NCBI RefSeq assembly: GCF_000327385.1
Contig: NW_008707617.1
Location: 3,529,613-3,593,612 of the forward strand
Source of the DNA: Lottia gigantea
Lineage: Eukaryota; Mollusca; Gastropoda; Lottiidae
Length of the DNA stretch: 64,000 bases
Direction of reading: 5' to 3'
The position numbers and the translations under genes are program-made. The notes below the pieces were generated by a model. That model was not told the origin of the DNA. It made no database searches and saw only the letters and a program-made list of their open reading frames with translations. Shown piece by piece: positions 11,901 to 33,181 of the stretch. Position 1 is the first letter of the stretch; each line of letters begins with the position of its first letter.

Positions 11901-14900
11901 AACAAAAAGAACACAAGATATGCCACGTTTGACAGCCATCGAGAGAGAGAGCCGTTGGAATGGTCCAACAAGGACCGACACACGTCGACGTTTGCCAGAA
12001 GATTGGGCTGCGCACGCATCACTATCACCAGGTTGATGCAGCGGTTACGTCAGACAGGTCAGACGTCAGACAGGCCCAGGAGTGGAAGACCACGAGTAAC
12101 CACGCCCCGTGAAGATCGTTACATCCGGGTATTACACCTGAGGAACCGCACCGTAACAGCGACGTCCACGGCGGCTACAGCACTGGGACACAGGATCAGT
12201 CGACAGACCGTCTACAGGAGACTACGGCAGTATGGTATCCGGCCACGTCATCCCTACCGCGGACCGCTCCTGACGCCTCGACACCAGAACAACAGACTGA
12301 TCTGGGCCAGGCGAGTTCGACGTTGGCAACGGCGGGACTGGGCACATGTTATGTTCTCTGATGAGAGCAGATTCCTCATCTTCAAAAACGATGGACGGCA
12401 GCTTGTATACCGACGATTTGGTGAACGTTTGGCGCCTAACTGTATCCAACAGGTCCGGCCGTTTGGAGGTGGAGGGTTAATGGTTTGGGGTGGCATATGT
12501 GGTGACGTCAAAACGAGGCTTGTAGTAATTCGTGGAAACCTGAATGCACAGCGTTATATTGATGACATCCTACGGCCTGTTGTGGTGCCCTTTATTCAGC
12601 AACAGCCTCGTGGACTCTTTTTCCAACATGACAATGCAAGGCCACACACAGCAAGATTGACACAGAACTTCCTTGCCAACGCCAAGGTACAGGTTTTGCC
12701 ATGGCCCGCATGTTCACCGGACATGAATCCCATCGAGCACTTATGGGACCACCTCGATCGGCAAATCCGACATCGCCGTGTGCCTCCAGTCAACGTCCAA
12801 GACTTGGAACGATGTCTCCTCGAGGAATGGCAACGCATCACTCCCAACGTCATCAGACGTTTGACGGCATCAGTCCGTAGGCGTGTTCTGGCATGTAATG
12901 ATGCTCACGGTTGACATACCCGCTACTGACTTGACTTTGTGACGTGTGGTGTGACATTTCCCGTTGTTTCTGTGATCAGTGCTCTAACGAAATGTTTTTT
13001 TCGACCCCACCCATCTTTAAAGGCTTGTCATATTGGTTGTACAGATTTTATTGAAATGAAATTTTTGTACAGATGTTGTGAAAGGATTTCTCAAAAGCAT
13101 AACACCAATCCTAAACTTCTGCATTGTTTAGTTTTTCTTTTATGTCGTTGCAAACAGGTGGTATCGTTTCTTTTGGACACTAGTTTAATAATAAATATTA
13201 ATATCTAGAGTTATAATGTTATATTGATGATATCAGCTATATATTTAATATTGTGGAATAAGTCATTTTAAAAATAAGAGTTGTGATTCAATGAATTGCG
13301 CATATCATTCTTCCTCCCCGATCAGACCTTTTTCATTTCACATGAATATGTGGTCGTATATTGTCGTTGCCCCTGTCCGTCAACATTTCTTGTGAGCACT
13401 ATAGAGACTACAATTTTGATCTGATTTTGATAAAACTTGGTGTGATGCTTAAGATTGATAAGATCTCGGTCAAGTTCGAATTTGAGATATTTTTGATGAA
13501 CAGTTTTTGAGATATTGACTTTATTAAAACGCTTCGAAATTTGTTAAAAATAGTTCGTGAGCAGGATTGAAGCTACAGTTTTCAACCGATTCTGATGAAA
13601 CCTGGTGTGATCATTGGAATTGATAAGATCTCGTACAAGTTCTAACTTGACGCATTTTCGATGAACTGTTTTTGAGTTATTGCCCTTGACTTTGTAAAAA
13701 CGCGTCGAAATTTGTTAAAAATAGTTTGTGAGCGGGAATGAAGCTACAGTTTTCAACCAATTCTGATGAAACTTGGTGTGATCATTGGAATTGATAAGAT
13801 CTCGAACGAGGTTTAACTTGACGCATTTTCGATGAATGGTTTTTGAGTTATTGCCCTTGACTTTGTTAAAACGCTTCGAAATTTGTTAAAAATAGTTCTT
13901 GAGCAGGATTGAAGCTACAGTTTTCAACTGATTCTGATGAAACTTGGTGTGATCATTAGAATTGATAAGATCTTGGACAAGTTCTAATTGACGCATTTTC
14001 GATGAAAGGTTTTTGAGTTATTGCCCTTGACTTTGTTAAAACGCTTCGAAATTTGTTAAAAATAGTTCTTGAGCAGGATTGAAGCTACAGTTTTCAACTG
14101 ATTCTGATGAAACTTGGTGTGATCATTGGAATTGATAAGATCTCGGACAAGTTCTAACTTGACGCATTTTCGATGAACTGTTTTTGAGTTATTGCCCTTG
14201 ACTTTGTTAAAACGTGTTGAAATTTGTTAAAAATAGTTTGTGAGCAGGATTGAAGCTTTGTAAAAACGCGTCAAAATTTGTTTGTGAGCACAATAGAAGC
14301 TACAGTTTTCAACCGATTCTGATGAAACTTGGTGTTATCATTGAAATTGATAAGATCTCGGACAAGTTCTAACTTGACGCATTTTCGATGAAATGTTTTT
14401 GAGTTTATGCCATTAACTTATGAAAAACGCGTCAAAATTTGTTTGTGAGCACAATAGAAGCTACAGTTTTCAACCGATTCTGATGAAACTTCATGTGATC
14501 ATTGGAATTCATAAGATCTTGGACGAGTTCTAACTTGACGCATTTTCGATGAAAGGTTTTTGAGTTATTGCCCTTGACTTTGTAAAAACGCGTCGAAATT
14601 TGTTAAAAATAGTTCATGAGCAGGATTGAAGCTACAGTTTTCAACCGATTCTGATGAAACTTGGTGTGATCATTGGAATTGATAAGATCTCGGACAAGTT
14701 GTAACTTGCCGCATTTTCGATGAACGGTTTTTGAGTTATTGCCCTTGACTTTGTTAAAACGTGTCGAAATTTGTTAAAAATAGTTCGTGAGCGGGATTAA
14801 AGCTACAGTTTTCATCCGATTCTGATGAAACTTGGCATAATCATTGGAATTCATAAGATCTCGGACAAGTTCTAATTTGACTCATTTTCGATGAACAGTT

Positions 14901-16529
14901 TTTGAGTTACTGCCCTTGATTCTGTTAAAACGCGACGACATTTGTTAAAAATAGTTCGTGAGCAGGATTGAAGCTACAGTTTTCAACCGATTCTGATGAA
15001 ACTTGCTGTGATCATTGGAAGTGATAAGATCCCGGACAAGTTCTGACTTGGCGCATTTTCGATGAAAGGTTTTTGAGTTATTGTCCTTGACTTCGTTAGA
15101 ATGCATCGAAATTTGTTAAAAACAGGTCGTGAGCAGGATTGAAGCTACAGTTTTCTTCCGATTCTGATGAAACTTGGCATAATCATTGGAATTGATAAGA
15201 TATCGGACAAGTTCTAACTTGACACATTTGCGATGAATGGTTTTTGAGTTATTGCCCTTGACTTTGTTAAAACGCTTCGAAATTTATTAAAACTAGTTCG
15301 TGAGCAGGATTGAAGCTACAGTTCTCAACCAATTCTGATGAAACTTGGTGTGATCATTGGAATTGATAAGATCTCGGAGAAATTCTAACTTGACGCATTT
15401 TCGATGAATGGTTTTTGAGCTGTTGCCCTTGACTATGTTAAAACCCGTCGAAAGTTGGTTTTTTTTTTATTAGAGCTGTGTGATTTAATTGTTTGTTGTA
15501 TTTGGGTTATTGATATTGATTTTAAAAAATTTTGTGGAATTATTCAGCGTAAATAACTGGCATATATATATATATATGTAATTGAATTCAAATTAATAAA
15601 AATATCTTCAATATGAGAAAATTCGTATTTTAGTCACTAAAGACTGTTTTATTATTTCTGACAGCTGCCAGTGGGCGTATGTTACCTTGCATCGCAAGCT
15701 ATCTTTCATTTAAAGCATGCTCCTTCTTTAGTCTTTAATATTCTGTGGTTGTCAACCTTTATGTAGTGAGATCTCTGAAACTCAAACATGTGAAACATAT
15801 ATATTTAAACACATGAGCTAGTGTCCTTGACTTTGATATTGAAAATCAATATATAAACTTTGTCTCAAGTCAGAGAAATTTAAATTTTTTATACTTTCAT
15901 TCTTATTTTATTGTTTATCAATAGATCTGCTGATCATTAATTTTTTTAAATAGGATATTATATACTGTGAATAATAATAGAGATTTAGCAGTACTAGTGT
16001 AAAAAATTTTACAAAATATAATCTTTGTAACTATTTGATCGCTGTGTTTTAAATTTCTATTGATTGAGGATATCACCTGTTAAAAGCTATAGATTAGTAT
16101 CATGATAACAATACTTTTGAATTAAATAAAAGTTTTATTCTAGGTTTTTAATCAGACATCAGTTATTCCAATATAACTAAGTTTTAGAGGACGTCAGTAA
16201 TTGATGCTGTCCGTGTCTGAGATACACTTAGAAAACCTCTTACAATCCTTTATCTAATAAAAGTGAATAATTGGTTTATAATTTCAGGTGCTCTGTATGA
16301 TGTAACTGGTAGTTATGATATCACATTTTATGCGGCTGGTGTTTTTATAATTATAGCTGGTTTGATGTTATTTATCCAGCCCTTATATACCTGTTTATTC
16401 TCCTGTAATGTCAAACATCTATACACAAATAAACAACTGCAGGATCCAACGTTGGAGGACCTTAAAGATATTCAAATAAATATAGATCCTGCTCCACTTA
16501 TTGTTATGGAAATGGAAACTGTCATTTAA
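8906..16529 (+). CDS. SLC16 / monocarboxylate-transporter-like protein, 2 coding exons
   Basis: The coding exons are 8906-10805 and 16288-16529, joined within a Gly codon (GPPIA-G-ALYD). Together they give 714 codons and a 713-residue protein. The MCT family signature DGGYGW is at residues 37-42, at the start of membrane helix 1. Six helices follow to about residue 220, then a cytosolic loop of roughly 250 residues with an acidic run (DEDDDDND), then six more helices ending in the second exon. The first in-frame ATG after the acceptor gives a serine-rich cytosolic N-terminus typical of the family. SLC16 proteins carry monocarboxylates or related small solutes across the plasma membrane. In helix 8 the Asp/Arg pair of proton-coupled MCT1-4 (SIIGxxDxxxR) is Asn536 and Gln540 here. 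That points to the orphan MCT9/12/14-like group rather than a lactate/proton symporter. The 5.5-kb intron holds a Tc1 element and a satellite. Confidence 0.95.
10806..11661. other. intron of the SLC16-like gene, left part
   Basis: AT-rich intron sequence between the donor GT at 10806-10807 and the Tc1 element. Nothing recognisable. Confidence 0.6.
11662..13180 (+). mobile_element. Tc1-like DNA transposon with DD34E transposase, inactivated
   Basis: The element is 1519 bp and is bounded by TA dinucleotides (11660-11661 and 13181-13182), the normal Tc1/mariner target duplication. Its ends match as inverted repeats over 10 bp (GTGTCCAAAA), with weaker similarity further in. The main reading frame, 11955-12914, encodes the helix-turn-helix region (GCARITITRL, RPRSGRPR) and the catalytic domain. 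The triad is present: Asp in FSDESRF, Asp in QHDNARPH and Glu in NPIEHLW, with 34 residues between the last two. A typical Tc1 start (MPRLTAIERE) lies upstream at 11920 in another frame. Compared with the family there are probably two small indels near the N-terminus, at the GAGAGAGA run near 11945 and at a TTT near 11992, so this copy should be inactive. Its GC content is higher than that of the surrounding intron. Confidence 0.93.
13310..15460 (+). repeat. about 12 tandem units of a 171-bp satellite derived from a dispersed repeat
   Basis: The marker GAAGCTACAG recurs at about 13569, 13740, 13911, 14081, 14296, 14457, 14628, 14798, 14970, 15141 and 15312, so the period is mostly 170-171 bp. 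One short, partly deleted unit lies near 14252 and one unit is about 161 bp. Units share CTGATGAAACTTGG, AATTGATAAGATCTCG, GCATTTTCGATGAA and GAGTTATTGCCCTTGA. The first unit (about 13397) is the most divergent and is preceded by a head with CCCCTGTCCGTC. The same head and unit occur singly at 17777 and at 48178-48390, so the array looks like local amplification of the body of a dispersed element. It lies inside the transporter intron. Confidence 0.92.
15461..16287. other. intron of the SLC16-like gene, right part
   Basis: AT-rich intron with a short (TA)n run near 15563. It ends in the acceptor TTTCAG at 16282-16287. Nothing else recognised. Confidence 0.6.
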
Positions 16530-17760
16530 GTTTATTGAAATCAGTATTTTTAAGTAACACACATGTTGACTGTCAACCACAAGTATATATGTTGAGAGTA
16601 GATAATTCGAAAATATATCAAATTTGCAGATGCGGAGGACAGTAATATTTTGAGTAATAATTAATTGCAAAATACGCAAAACCGTTAACTACATACACTG
16701 TCAACATTGTATTCTTACATTTTCTATTTTTCTGTAAAAGTCTCATGGTTTTGAATCATCATAGTTGGATATTATATGTTCAATTTAATCAACATGAAAT
16801 CAGTTTATTTGATATATTACATTCAAAGAAATTTTGTTTGCTTGCTTACAATGATGGTATAATTTGTACAATAAAAACACAGTAGGTGATAGTGCTGGAG
16901 GATGGTTTACAGTTTTGATTGAACTATGTTTCATTTTTGAAGGTTTATTTTGTTGTTATATTTTGTGTGTTTGTAATAACACCAGATATCATGTCTTACA
17001 CAGGTTACTGAATAATTTACAAAATAAATCAAACAGAACAAATAGTTGTGGGATAAAATTAGACATCCGTATTAAAAGAAGATGGCACTTACAAGGGAAA
17101 GTTCAATTTAAAGTTCAGTTTGATACTATATAGCAACTTTTTCCTTCCTCTTATTTGACCTACTTAACTTAGATACTATACTAGATATTATTGATAATAT
17201 AATCCTATATTGTTGACAATGTAGTAGGATTTCATGTTATTAGTTGATTTATCTGACATAATCTTGAAGAAAATCATAAATGATCTATAATATGTCTTTT
17301 CAAAAAGCGCAAGACAAAATCAGGAGGAAAACCTAAGCGATGTCAGATTGCGGGGAATAAATAAAACATGCAAAAAAGGTCATTAAATTATTAACCCATT
17401 GTTTAGTTAGATATCTTAAAATCAAATATCAAATTTTTGTAGGAAATTTTTCTTTGAGCCATAAGTTAGAAAAGCTAATATTAATTTCTGTTTTAATAGA
17501 AGATATCTTTTTAGATTATATTTTATACTATGTAATAAAAATATAAAAAATGAAACAGAAGCCATTATTATCTTATATTAAGTTATATTATACTTTTAAT
17601 GAATATTCTTCTGTGATACAAGATTTCCAGTCCCTAAGTAATCTTATAAAAACAGATAATGGTCAGAACTTTGGTTAAAACTTGTCAAGTCTTCAGAATA
17701 CTATTGTGTAGCAACTGATAATTAATACATGTTATGAATTAATTATTAACAATATTACAT
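16530..17760 (+). other. probable 3' UTR and flank of the SLC16-like gene
   Basis: The stop codon is at 16527-16529. Candidate AATAAA signals lie at about 16869 and 17357; the real cleavage site cannot be told from sequence alone. An open frame at 16864-17133 has no family match and is probably a chance ORF in the 3' UTR. Confidence 0.45.
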
Positions 17761-17776
17761 AATATATCATTTTATT

Positions 17777-18073
17777 ATACGCCCACATCTCTCTATGTGG
17801 ACGTATATTGTCGGCACCCCTGTCCGTCTGTCGGTCGGTCCGTCAGTCCGTCAGTCAACATTTGCTTGTAAACGCTCTAAAAACTAGATTTTTTGATGGA
17901 ATCAAATGAAATTCAGTATGTGTATACATATTCATAAAACGAAGATCAATTTCAAATTTGAGCTATTTTCGACCGTTAAAAGCAGAGTTATTGCCCTTGC
18001 CCCAAAATCTGAATATGCTATACTCTCTTAGTTTTCAACCGAATTTGATGAAACTTAAAATGGATGTTTCGTT
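17777..18073 (+). repeat. dispersed repeat with a hairpin head, cut off by the assembly gap
   Basis: The copy opens with a near-perfect hairpin: arm ATACGCCCACAT at 17777-17788, a six-base CT loop, and arm ATGTGGACGTAT at 17795-17806 (one mismatch). It continues with TATTGTCGGCACCCCTGTCC and repeated GTC-GGTC-CGTC words. The body resembles the satellite unit at 13310-15460 (a weak match to the cue for GAGTTATTGCCCTTG near 17985, and GATGAAACTT near 18050). The right end is lost in the N run. Confidence 0.8.
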
Positions 18074-18233
18074 NNNNNNNNNNNNNNNNNNNNNNNNNNN
18101 NNNNNNNNNNNNNNNNNNNNNNNNNNNNNNNNNNNNNNNNNNNNNNNNNNNNNNNNNNNNNNNNNNNNNNNNNNNNNNNNNNNNNNNNNNNNNNNNNNNN
18201 NNNNNNNNNNNNNNNNNNNNNNNNNNNNNNNNN
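18074..18233. other. assembly gap (160 N)
   Basis: A run of 160 undetermined bases inside or at the end of a repeat. Reading frames that cross it are meaningless. Confidence 1.
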
Positions 18234-21200
18234 ACAACCATTAAGTGAAGTCAATGTATTGGCACAGTTTCAATTAAATTTGGCACAGAAATTAAGTAGA
18301 AAAAAACTTTGGTACCGGTACTCTTTATTTGTGAGAATCCACTTAAAACCCAGTAATAATATGGTTGAAGTTGGCAAGTAGGATTGAACTTCTTGATTTA
18401 AAATAAATATAGCATCAGATATAGTACACTAAAAATATCTGAAGAAATATAGTTTCTAGAAGCACTGGTATGTATCAACTTATTAATTCATACATAGGGA
18501 GCTCTTAATGCAGAGAATTCAAGTATTGAAATAATGTTGAACTGTGTTCATTAGTTGTTATGTTAACTAATATTTGTTATTATTATAGTAGTTTATTATA
18601 TTGTTATTGTTGTACATGTATAATTTACTATAGTTTTATTTTCCCCAAATTGTGTTGAAAACTTTTGTTACAGAAAATTTTATTAATTTTGATAAAATTG
18701 TTTATATAGATAGAGATGTAGAAAATGTCTCCAAGAAAAGGTTCAACTTCTTCTGCTCTTTATATATTTTAATTAATAATTGCATATAGACCATGAGACA
18801 ACAAGATTGGTTCCTTTGTGATTATATATGATAATGTGTGAATTCTTGCAATCTTTATATTTCCTTTGACTTTGTCTCTTTGTGAATAGTAACTTCATTA
18901 TTTGCAGCAGAATTATCTGAATAAAGAAGTTTTTTTGCCTACTGACTGTCAGGCTGGGATTTGGTGACAAGGTTTACTTCAAATACACAACATTGCCTGG
19001 ATGTACTCTTTAGTTATTCCCTACTACACTTAAAGTATATGGACTAACAGGTCTGCTATTGTGGTCTTATATACTTGATTGGAGATGATGTTTCCAGCTG
19101 TTACTTTTTCAAACTGTGGACTTATTTTTATAGCAATTTGGTCGATTGTATTTATGATTTCCATTAAATATGAAAATTAATTATATTTGCATATTTATTA
19201 ACTTGAACATTATTTTGTCAACAGATATTCTATTCATTTGGTTTCACATTCTATTTCAAAATTTTAACTAGTTTGTTAGTAACATAACAGTAATAAAGTA
19301 GAAGAATTTGTGCTTTTTGTTCTCAATTTTACAGTCATTCCATATATTATATTTTAATGAATCTCATTTCAATTTATATAGCTCGACATGCATGTTTATT
19401 GTGCCTTCATATTTATTTCCTGTTGTTTCATTTATCATTTAAACCAGTCTATTTTTTTTTTTTTAATATTTTGTCTGTGATCAGCATATAGATTGATTTT
19501 GGCACTAGTGGCCTGTTGATTAGCATGTTTTATAAGTCTATCTTCACTAGAGCTAGAATTATTCCAGTGAAATTTGTACCCTGATCATAGAACTAGAAAC
19601 TAGGGTACACAGTGTCAATTATCATAATGACTTTCTTTTCCTCCAGTATCACTAAAATGTCAAACTATGTAGATTGTAGGTCATGAAATCTATCAATTTT
19701 CAAGGTTGTCATGTTAACCTACAAGGTTTGGAAGCCCTGGAGAATACTGCATTGTGTTTTGATAAATTTAAAGTACCTGCCCCTGTCCATTGAAATCACC
19801 CTTTTTGATTTGTTAGCAGTTTGTAACTAATAACATCCACCGATACATGAATTTCCTTTTTCTATTATACGGAGGACATGTAATAAATCTGCAGTGCAGA
19901 CTTTCTGGTTTTAACAGCTGTAATGTGGTCAATTATGAGGATATTATGTAACTGTGGTCACCTTTTTTATGGGTATGGTGGTTTTATATCACTTTGAGAT
20001 CACATTGTCAATTGACAACTTTAAAAAAAACTTGTTCTATTTTAGTTGTGTTTATTTGTTTAATATTTTATTATTTTTGTATGATAGTAATAACCAGATG
20101 TTTTTTTAATCATTCTCAGTCAGTATCTGACGTCATATAGACTATTGTGTAAATATTGATATATGTACTGTAATTGAACATGTCCTATGAATAAATCTAT
20201 ACTATTCATAGCTTTATCTTTTAGTTGATTGTTACATAGAGAAACTACCCACCAGAACTTTAAACAACAAATTACATGGCACCTTAGTTTTTAACTATAT
20301 AAGATTATATTTCAGTGTGATATACTTGTGTTTAATCTTCAAAATTAAAAATCATTTTTTGAGAATAACCACTCTTCCAGTTGGCCTTAAATCTAGATTA
20401 CTATGTGAAAGCTAACAATACAAATCAATGTTTAAGAATAAAATAGCGAAGGACCATCTAATTTTTATAGGTTTGCTAAATTTTTCATTAAAAAGAGCAT
20501 TTCAATGGTTGCAATTGTTTCTTTACTAGGCCATGTAATGTATAACAGTTTCCTCCAACCATAGAAAATCCAAAACATCTGTAACTACATAACTCATTTA
20601 ACTGAAAAGGCTTTAGTTTATCCTAATATCAGAAATACTTGCTGTGTATGTGTCAAACATTAAAGAAATTAATTTAAGATTTTGTCTGACAGGCCTCTTT
20701 TGGTTTATCTGTATCAACTGAACAATCAATCAGCTGGCCATCAACCATCTACAAATTCTAATAAATCGTACAAATACAATTTCTCCAGTAACTTTTACAA
20801 GAGGTATTTGGATAAATAAAAAAATTTCAATATTTCACTTTTCATAAAATTTATTTTATCACAGTTCTTTTTATTTCAAACATTAAAATCATTCCAAAAA
20901 TCATTCATCTTTCCAAAATACAAAAATAAAACAAATCAGTTAGCAAAATAAAACAAATCAGTTAGCAAAATAAAACATCAAGCACTCATTCAGGTTCAGC
21001 ACAAAAACAGTAAGAAGATTATTGGGTTATACTATCTACTTGTTTTACCATCTGACAAAAGCTATATTTCAAAAGTTTGTCGTACTAATATGTCAATAAT
21101 TTTAAAATAATTTAGACAATCATTCAACTTTACCCCATGTTTATTAAATTGCAGACAAACACAACTCCCAAATTTTATTCTGTAAAATGATTTAGTTAGC

Positions 21201-21953
21201 TGAAATTAAATTCTGCCTGTTTTTATTGTGAATATTAGGAGTAAAAGACAGTAAACCATCATGGACAAATATCAACCGGTAATTTGAATTAGTCAGTTTG
21301 AACCAGACGTAAAAAAATAAAATTAAGTTGGAAAAAACCCAGACAGTTGACAAGCAATCTTTCAGCATGCTGACTTATCTGACATTTTTTAATATATTTG
21401 ACAATATAATGTGGCTTGCAGTCATTTAGCATGTATGATACCTATGCACTTTTTGTAGACTTTTGTAGAGCATTACAAAGTTTGAACTTTAGATCAACAA
21501 TACCTACATAGAAACCTTCAAATAGTTTGTGGGAAGCAGGATAGCTCAGTAAAATTTTTGCTTAACTGACATTCCAAGCATTGATCAGAAACAGTGAGAT
21601 ACGGCAATAAAATGAGACTTCATATATTGTTGTGGCAAAATTTCCTACCTACCAACAGCTAGCTACAATTGTCAAAATATTTTTCATGTGGTTACTGTCA
21701 AACTAAAAACATCAATCTTACCCTTTAACATAACAATCATCATTGACTAGACAATAACAGTTCAAATCAACATATAAAACTGGTATAAAAACTAAATTTA
21801 AAATAACTATTCAAACGAAAAATTTTCATGAAAGGCCCTTGATTGTTATTATTTAAAATTATGATATATTTTAAATTTGGTAGTAAAATAAGAAAGGGAG
21901 TATATTGGTAACAAAGGTACATATGCAAAACAACAAAAATATTAAATAAAACA
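18234..21953. other. noncoding DNA between convergent genes
   Basis: AT-rich sequence without a supportable exon. It separates the 3' ends of the SLC16-like gene (+) and the glucosidase gene (-), so the right part should include the 3' UTR of the latter. A 22-bp tandem duplication is listed separately. Confidence 0.5.
20925..20977. repeat. short tandem repeat, 22-bp unit
   Basis: The unit AAAATAAAACAAATCAGTTAGC occurs about two and a half times in direct succession. It has no obvious function. Confidence 0.85.
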
Positions 21954-31274
<9,321 letters not shown>

Positions 31275-31751
31275 CCTACTTTAGAAAGTGTCTTCTCCTC
31301 AGAGTGTGGCCAGAGTGTGCTGCATGAATAAGGAAGTCAACTCTACTTTCGGTTTGTTTTGATATCCAACTGCTTAATATTGTCACTCAATTCAGGTCGC
31401 ATAAAAACAAGACAATAAATTTCCGTTTTTATCAGTTAGAAAGTCTCCAAACAATCTGATACAAGTCTTGTTATCTCTACATCTATCAATTATATCATAT
31501 AACATCAACCTTGATTCGATTATCATCTCTTTAAAATAAAATCAGCTGCCCGGAAGCATCATGTGATATCATAGAGTTATAAATAGTTCTTATACAGTGA
31601 TATTCAAATAAGATTAGATTATCCAGCCTTTCACATAACGTAACCTCGACTGTGGAATAGTTAGCTTACAACGAGGTAACCTGCCTTTGTGAAAATTTGT
31701 ATCAAAATCGAAGGAGACACTGGCCTCTCTATTAAACTTATGTTAATGATT

Positions 31752-31823
31752 ACATTGGGCAAGGTGCCAAATTGAATGAGCTGCCGAAGGCAGTCATGAT
31801 AAATTTGGCACCTTCACCAATGT
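31752..31823. repeat. 72-bp nested hairpin
   Basis: Outer arms of 22 bp (31752-31773 and 31802-31823) match as reverse complements with two mismatches, and the inner 13 bp (AAGGTGCCAAATT / AATTTGGCACCTT) are perfect. The loop contains a second small hairpin, CTGCC-GAA-GGCAG. It may be a foldback or MITE-like unit; no product is expected. Confidence 0.85.
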
Positions 31824-31835
31824 ATTCATATCACC

Positions 31836-32008
31836 GTAACTGCAGTGGGTCCATCGTTCATTGCTTATATTTCCACTGTCTCATGTATTCTTTTCACGAA
31901 GTTCCCGATTGATAAATTATATTTCAAAAAGATTGCCGTTACAAAAATAAGCCCTCAACAGCAGCCATATTGCTCAGGAATGTGACCACGTGACCCACTG
32001 CAGTTTAC
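31836..32008. repeat. inverted repeat pair, about 173 bp
   Basis: GTAACTGCAGTGGGTC at 31836-31851 and GACCCACTGCAGTTTAC at 31992-32008 are reverse complements apart from a single-base indel. It lies just beside the nested hairpin and may be part of the same degenerate non-autonomous element. Confidence 0.6.
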
Positions 32009-33181
32009 GCGAATTTGAATGCATTTCTTGTCAAAGGGTTCACTGTGACAAATACAGTGAGAGTGGATATATAACGAAATGGACAGGTTTAAGGAGTGCA
32101 CTATGTCTGTCAAATAGATGCAAAACGGTTTCCTTTTTATCACAAACTCACTACATGTTTTTATAAAAGACTCATACCAGTGCTTCTCAACGTTTATGAT
32201 CGATTTCCCCACTTGAGAATTTTTTTCTCGTCATTCACCCCTTTAATTCAAGCATAAAATAACTAAAAAAAACACCTATAACTTATCCATTTAACTTTTC
32301 AGGTCAATGTGTTAAATGGCATCAAAAATCTAACTTATCCAATATCCTCTGGATATAAAACTTCACACCAAAATACATAGAAACTCTGTCACTTCAAGTC
32401 GCAAAACACAAGACCTTGGATGACTATTCATCAGACGTTATTATATATTAACCTCTATTGAGCACACAGCAATTGACCTGCCAGAAGATGAAACTACGAC
32501 ATTCAGTCAAGCTGGGGAAGCCTATGGATTGAGATACTATACACAGCAAGACGGCCAGGACTGCATATTTATACCATCATAACACAGACATAGCGCCCTT
32601 TGTTGTCTCTTCTTAAAACCACCAACAATCAAGCAAAGAAATTAATAAACAAAGGCTGTAATTGAATCTTGACCTTTGGAAAAACCATTAATATAAACAT
32701 CGAATTTTCGCAAACTGACTGAATTTTTTAACTACCATTTTTGTTTCAGTCGAAAAACTATTGATTCCACAGTTTACCCACAGACCTGCATCACCGACAA
32801 TATTAAAAGGCCTGCAGTCAACTTAGCAGCAACTGTGAAAAAAACACTCCAATCATTTATTCCATGGGATCCGAAAAGGGCGTTCTGCACGAAATTTTGA
32901 CGACAACAATTCCAGGATTCACAGACAATAGGATCGGGTTTGATATTGTACGTAGGCTACTCTGTACTCAAATATTTTTATGACAAGCATTGGGCAATTG
33001 TACTTCCAGAAGGATGGAATTGAATAAAGAATATATAAAAATACATCTAACTTTCCAATTTATTGCACAATAATTATTGAGGCAGTATATTAAACTCATA
33101 TAAATATAATGACAATGTTATCACTTTCATCGATCTATAAACATTCATAATCAGGCAGTGATCATTGTTTTACATACTGTG

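Larger units (their letters stand above)
31275..33181. other. spacer upstream of the glucosidase gene
   Basis: This stretch holds the promoter side and 5' UTR of the glucosidase gene (near 31275-31700) and the 3' flank of the first choline-transporter-like gene. No TATA box or start site can be named with confidence. Two inverted-repeat structures are listed separately. A sequence at 32178 (CAGTGCTTCTCAACG) resembles the end of hAT elements, but no partner end was found. Confidence 0.5.

Noticed and set aside
13560-15350. CTGATGA words in every satellite unit as possible hammerheads
   Set aside because: They are not followed by a stem and GAAA in the right arrangement; only the motif at 25034-25075 has the full core.
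16864-17133. 89-codon frame with a hydrophobic start
   Set aside because: It lies in the probable 3' UTR, has no splice sites or homologue, and the composition fits chance in AT-rich DNA.
17958-18381. Frames running across the N run
   Set aside because: Undetermined bases make the translation meaningless.
32178-32260. hAT-like end CAGTGCTTCTCAACG
   Set aside because: No inverted partner end or target duplication was found, so an element cannot be defined.
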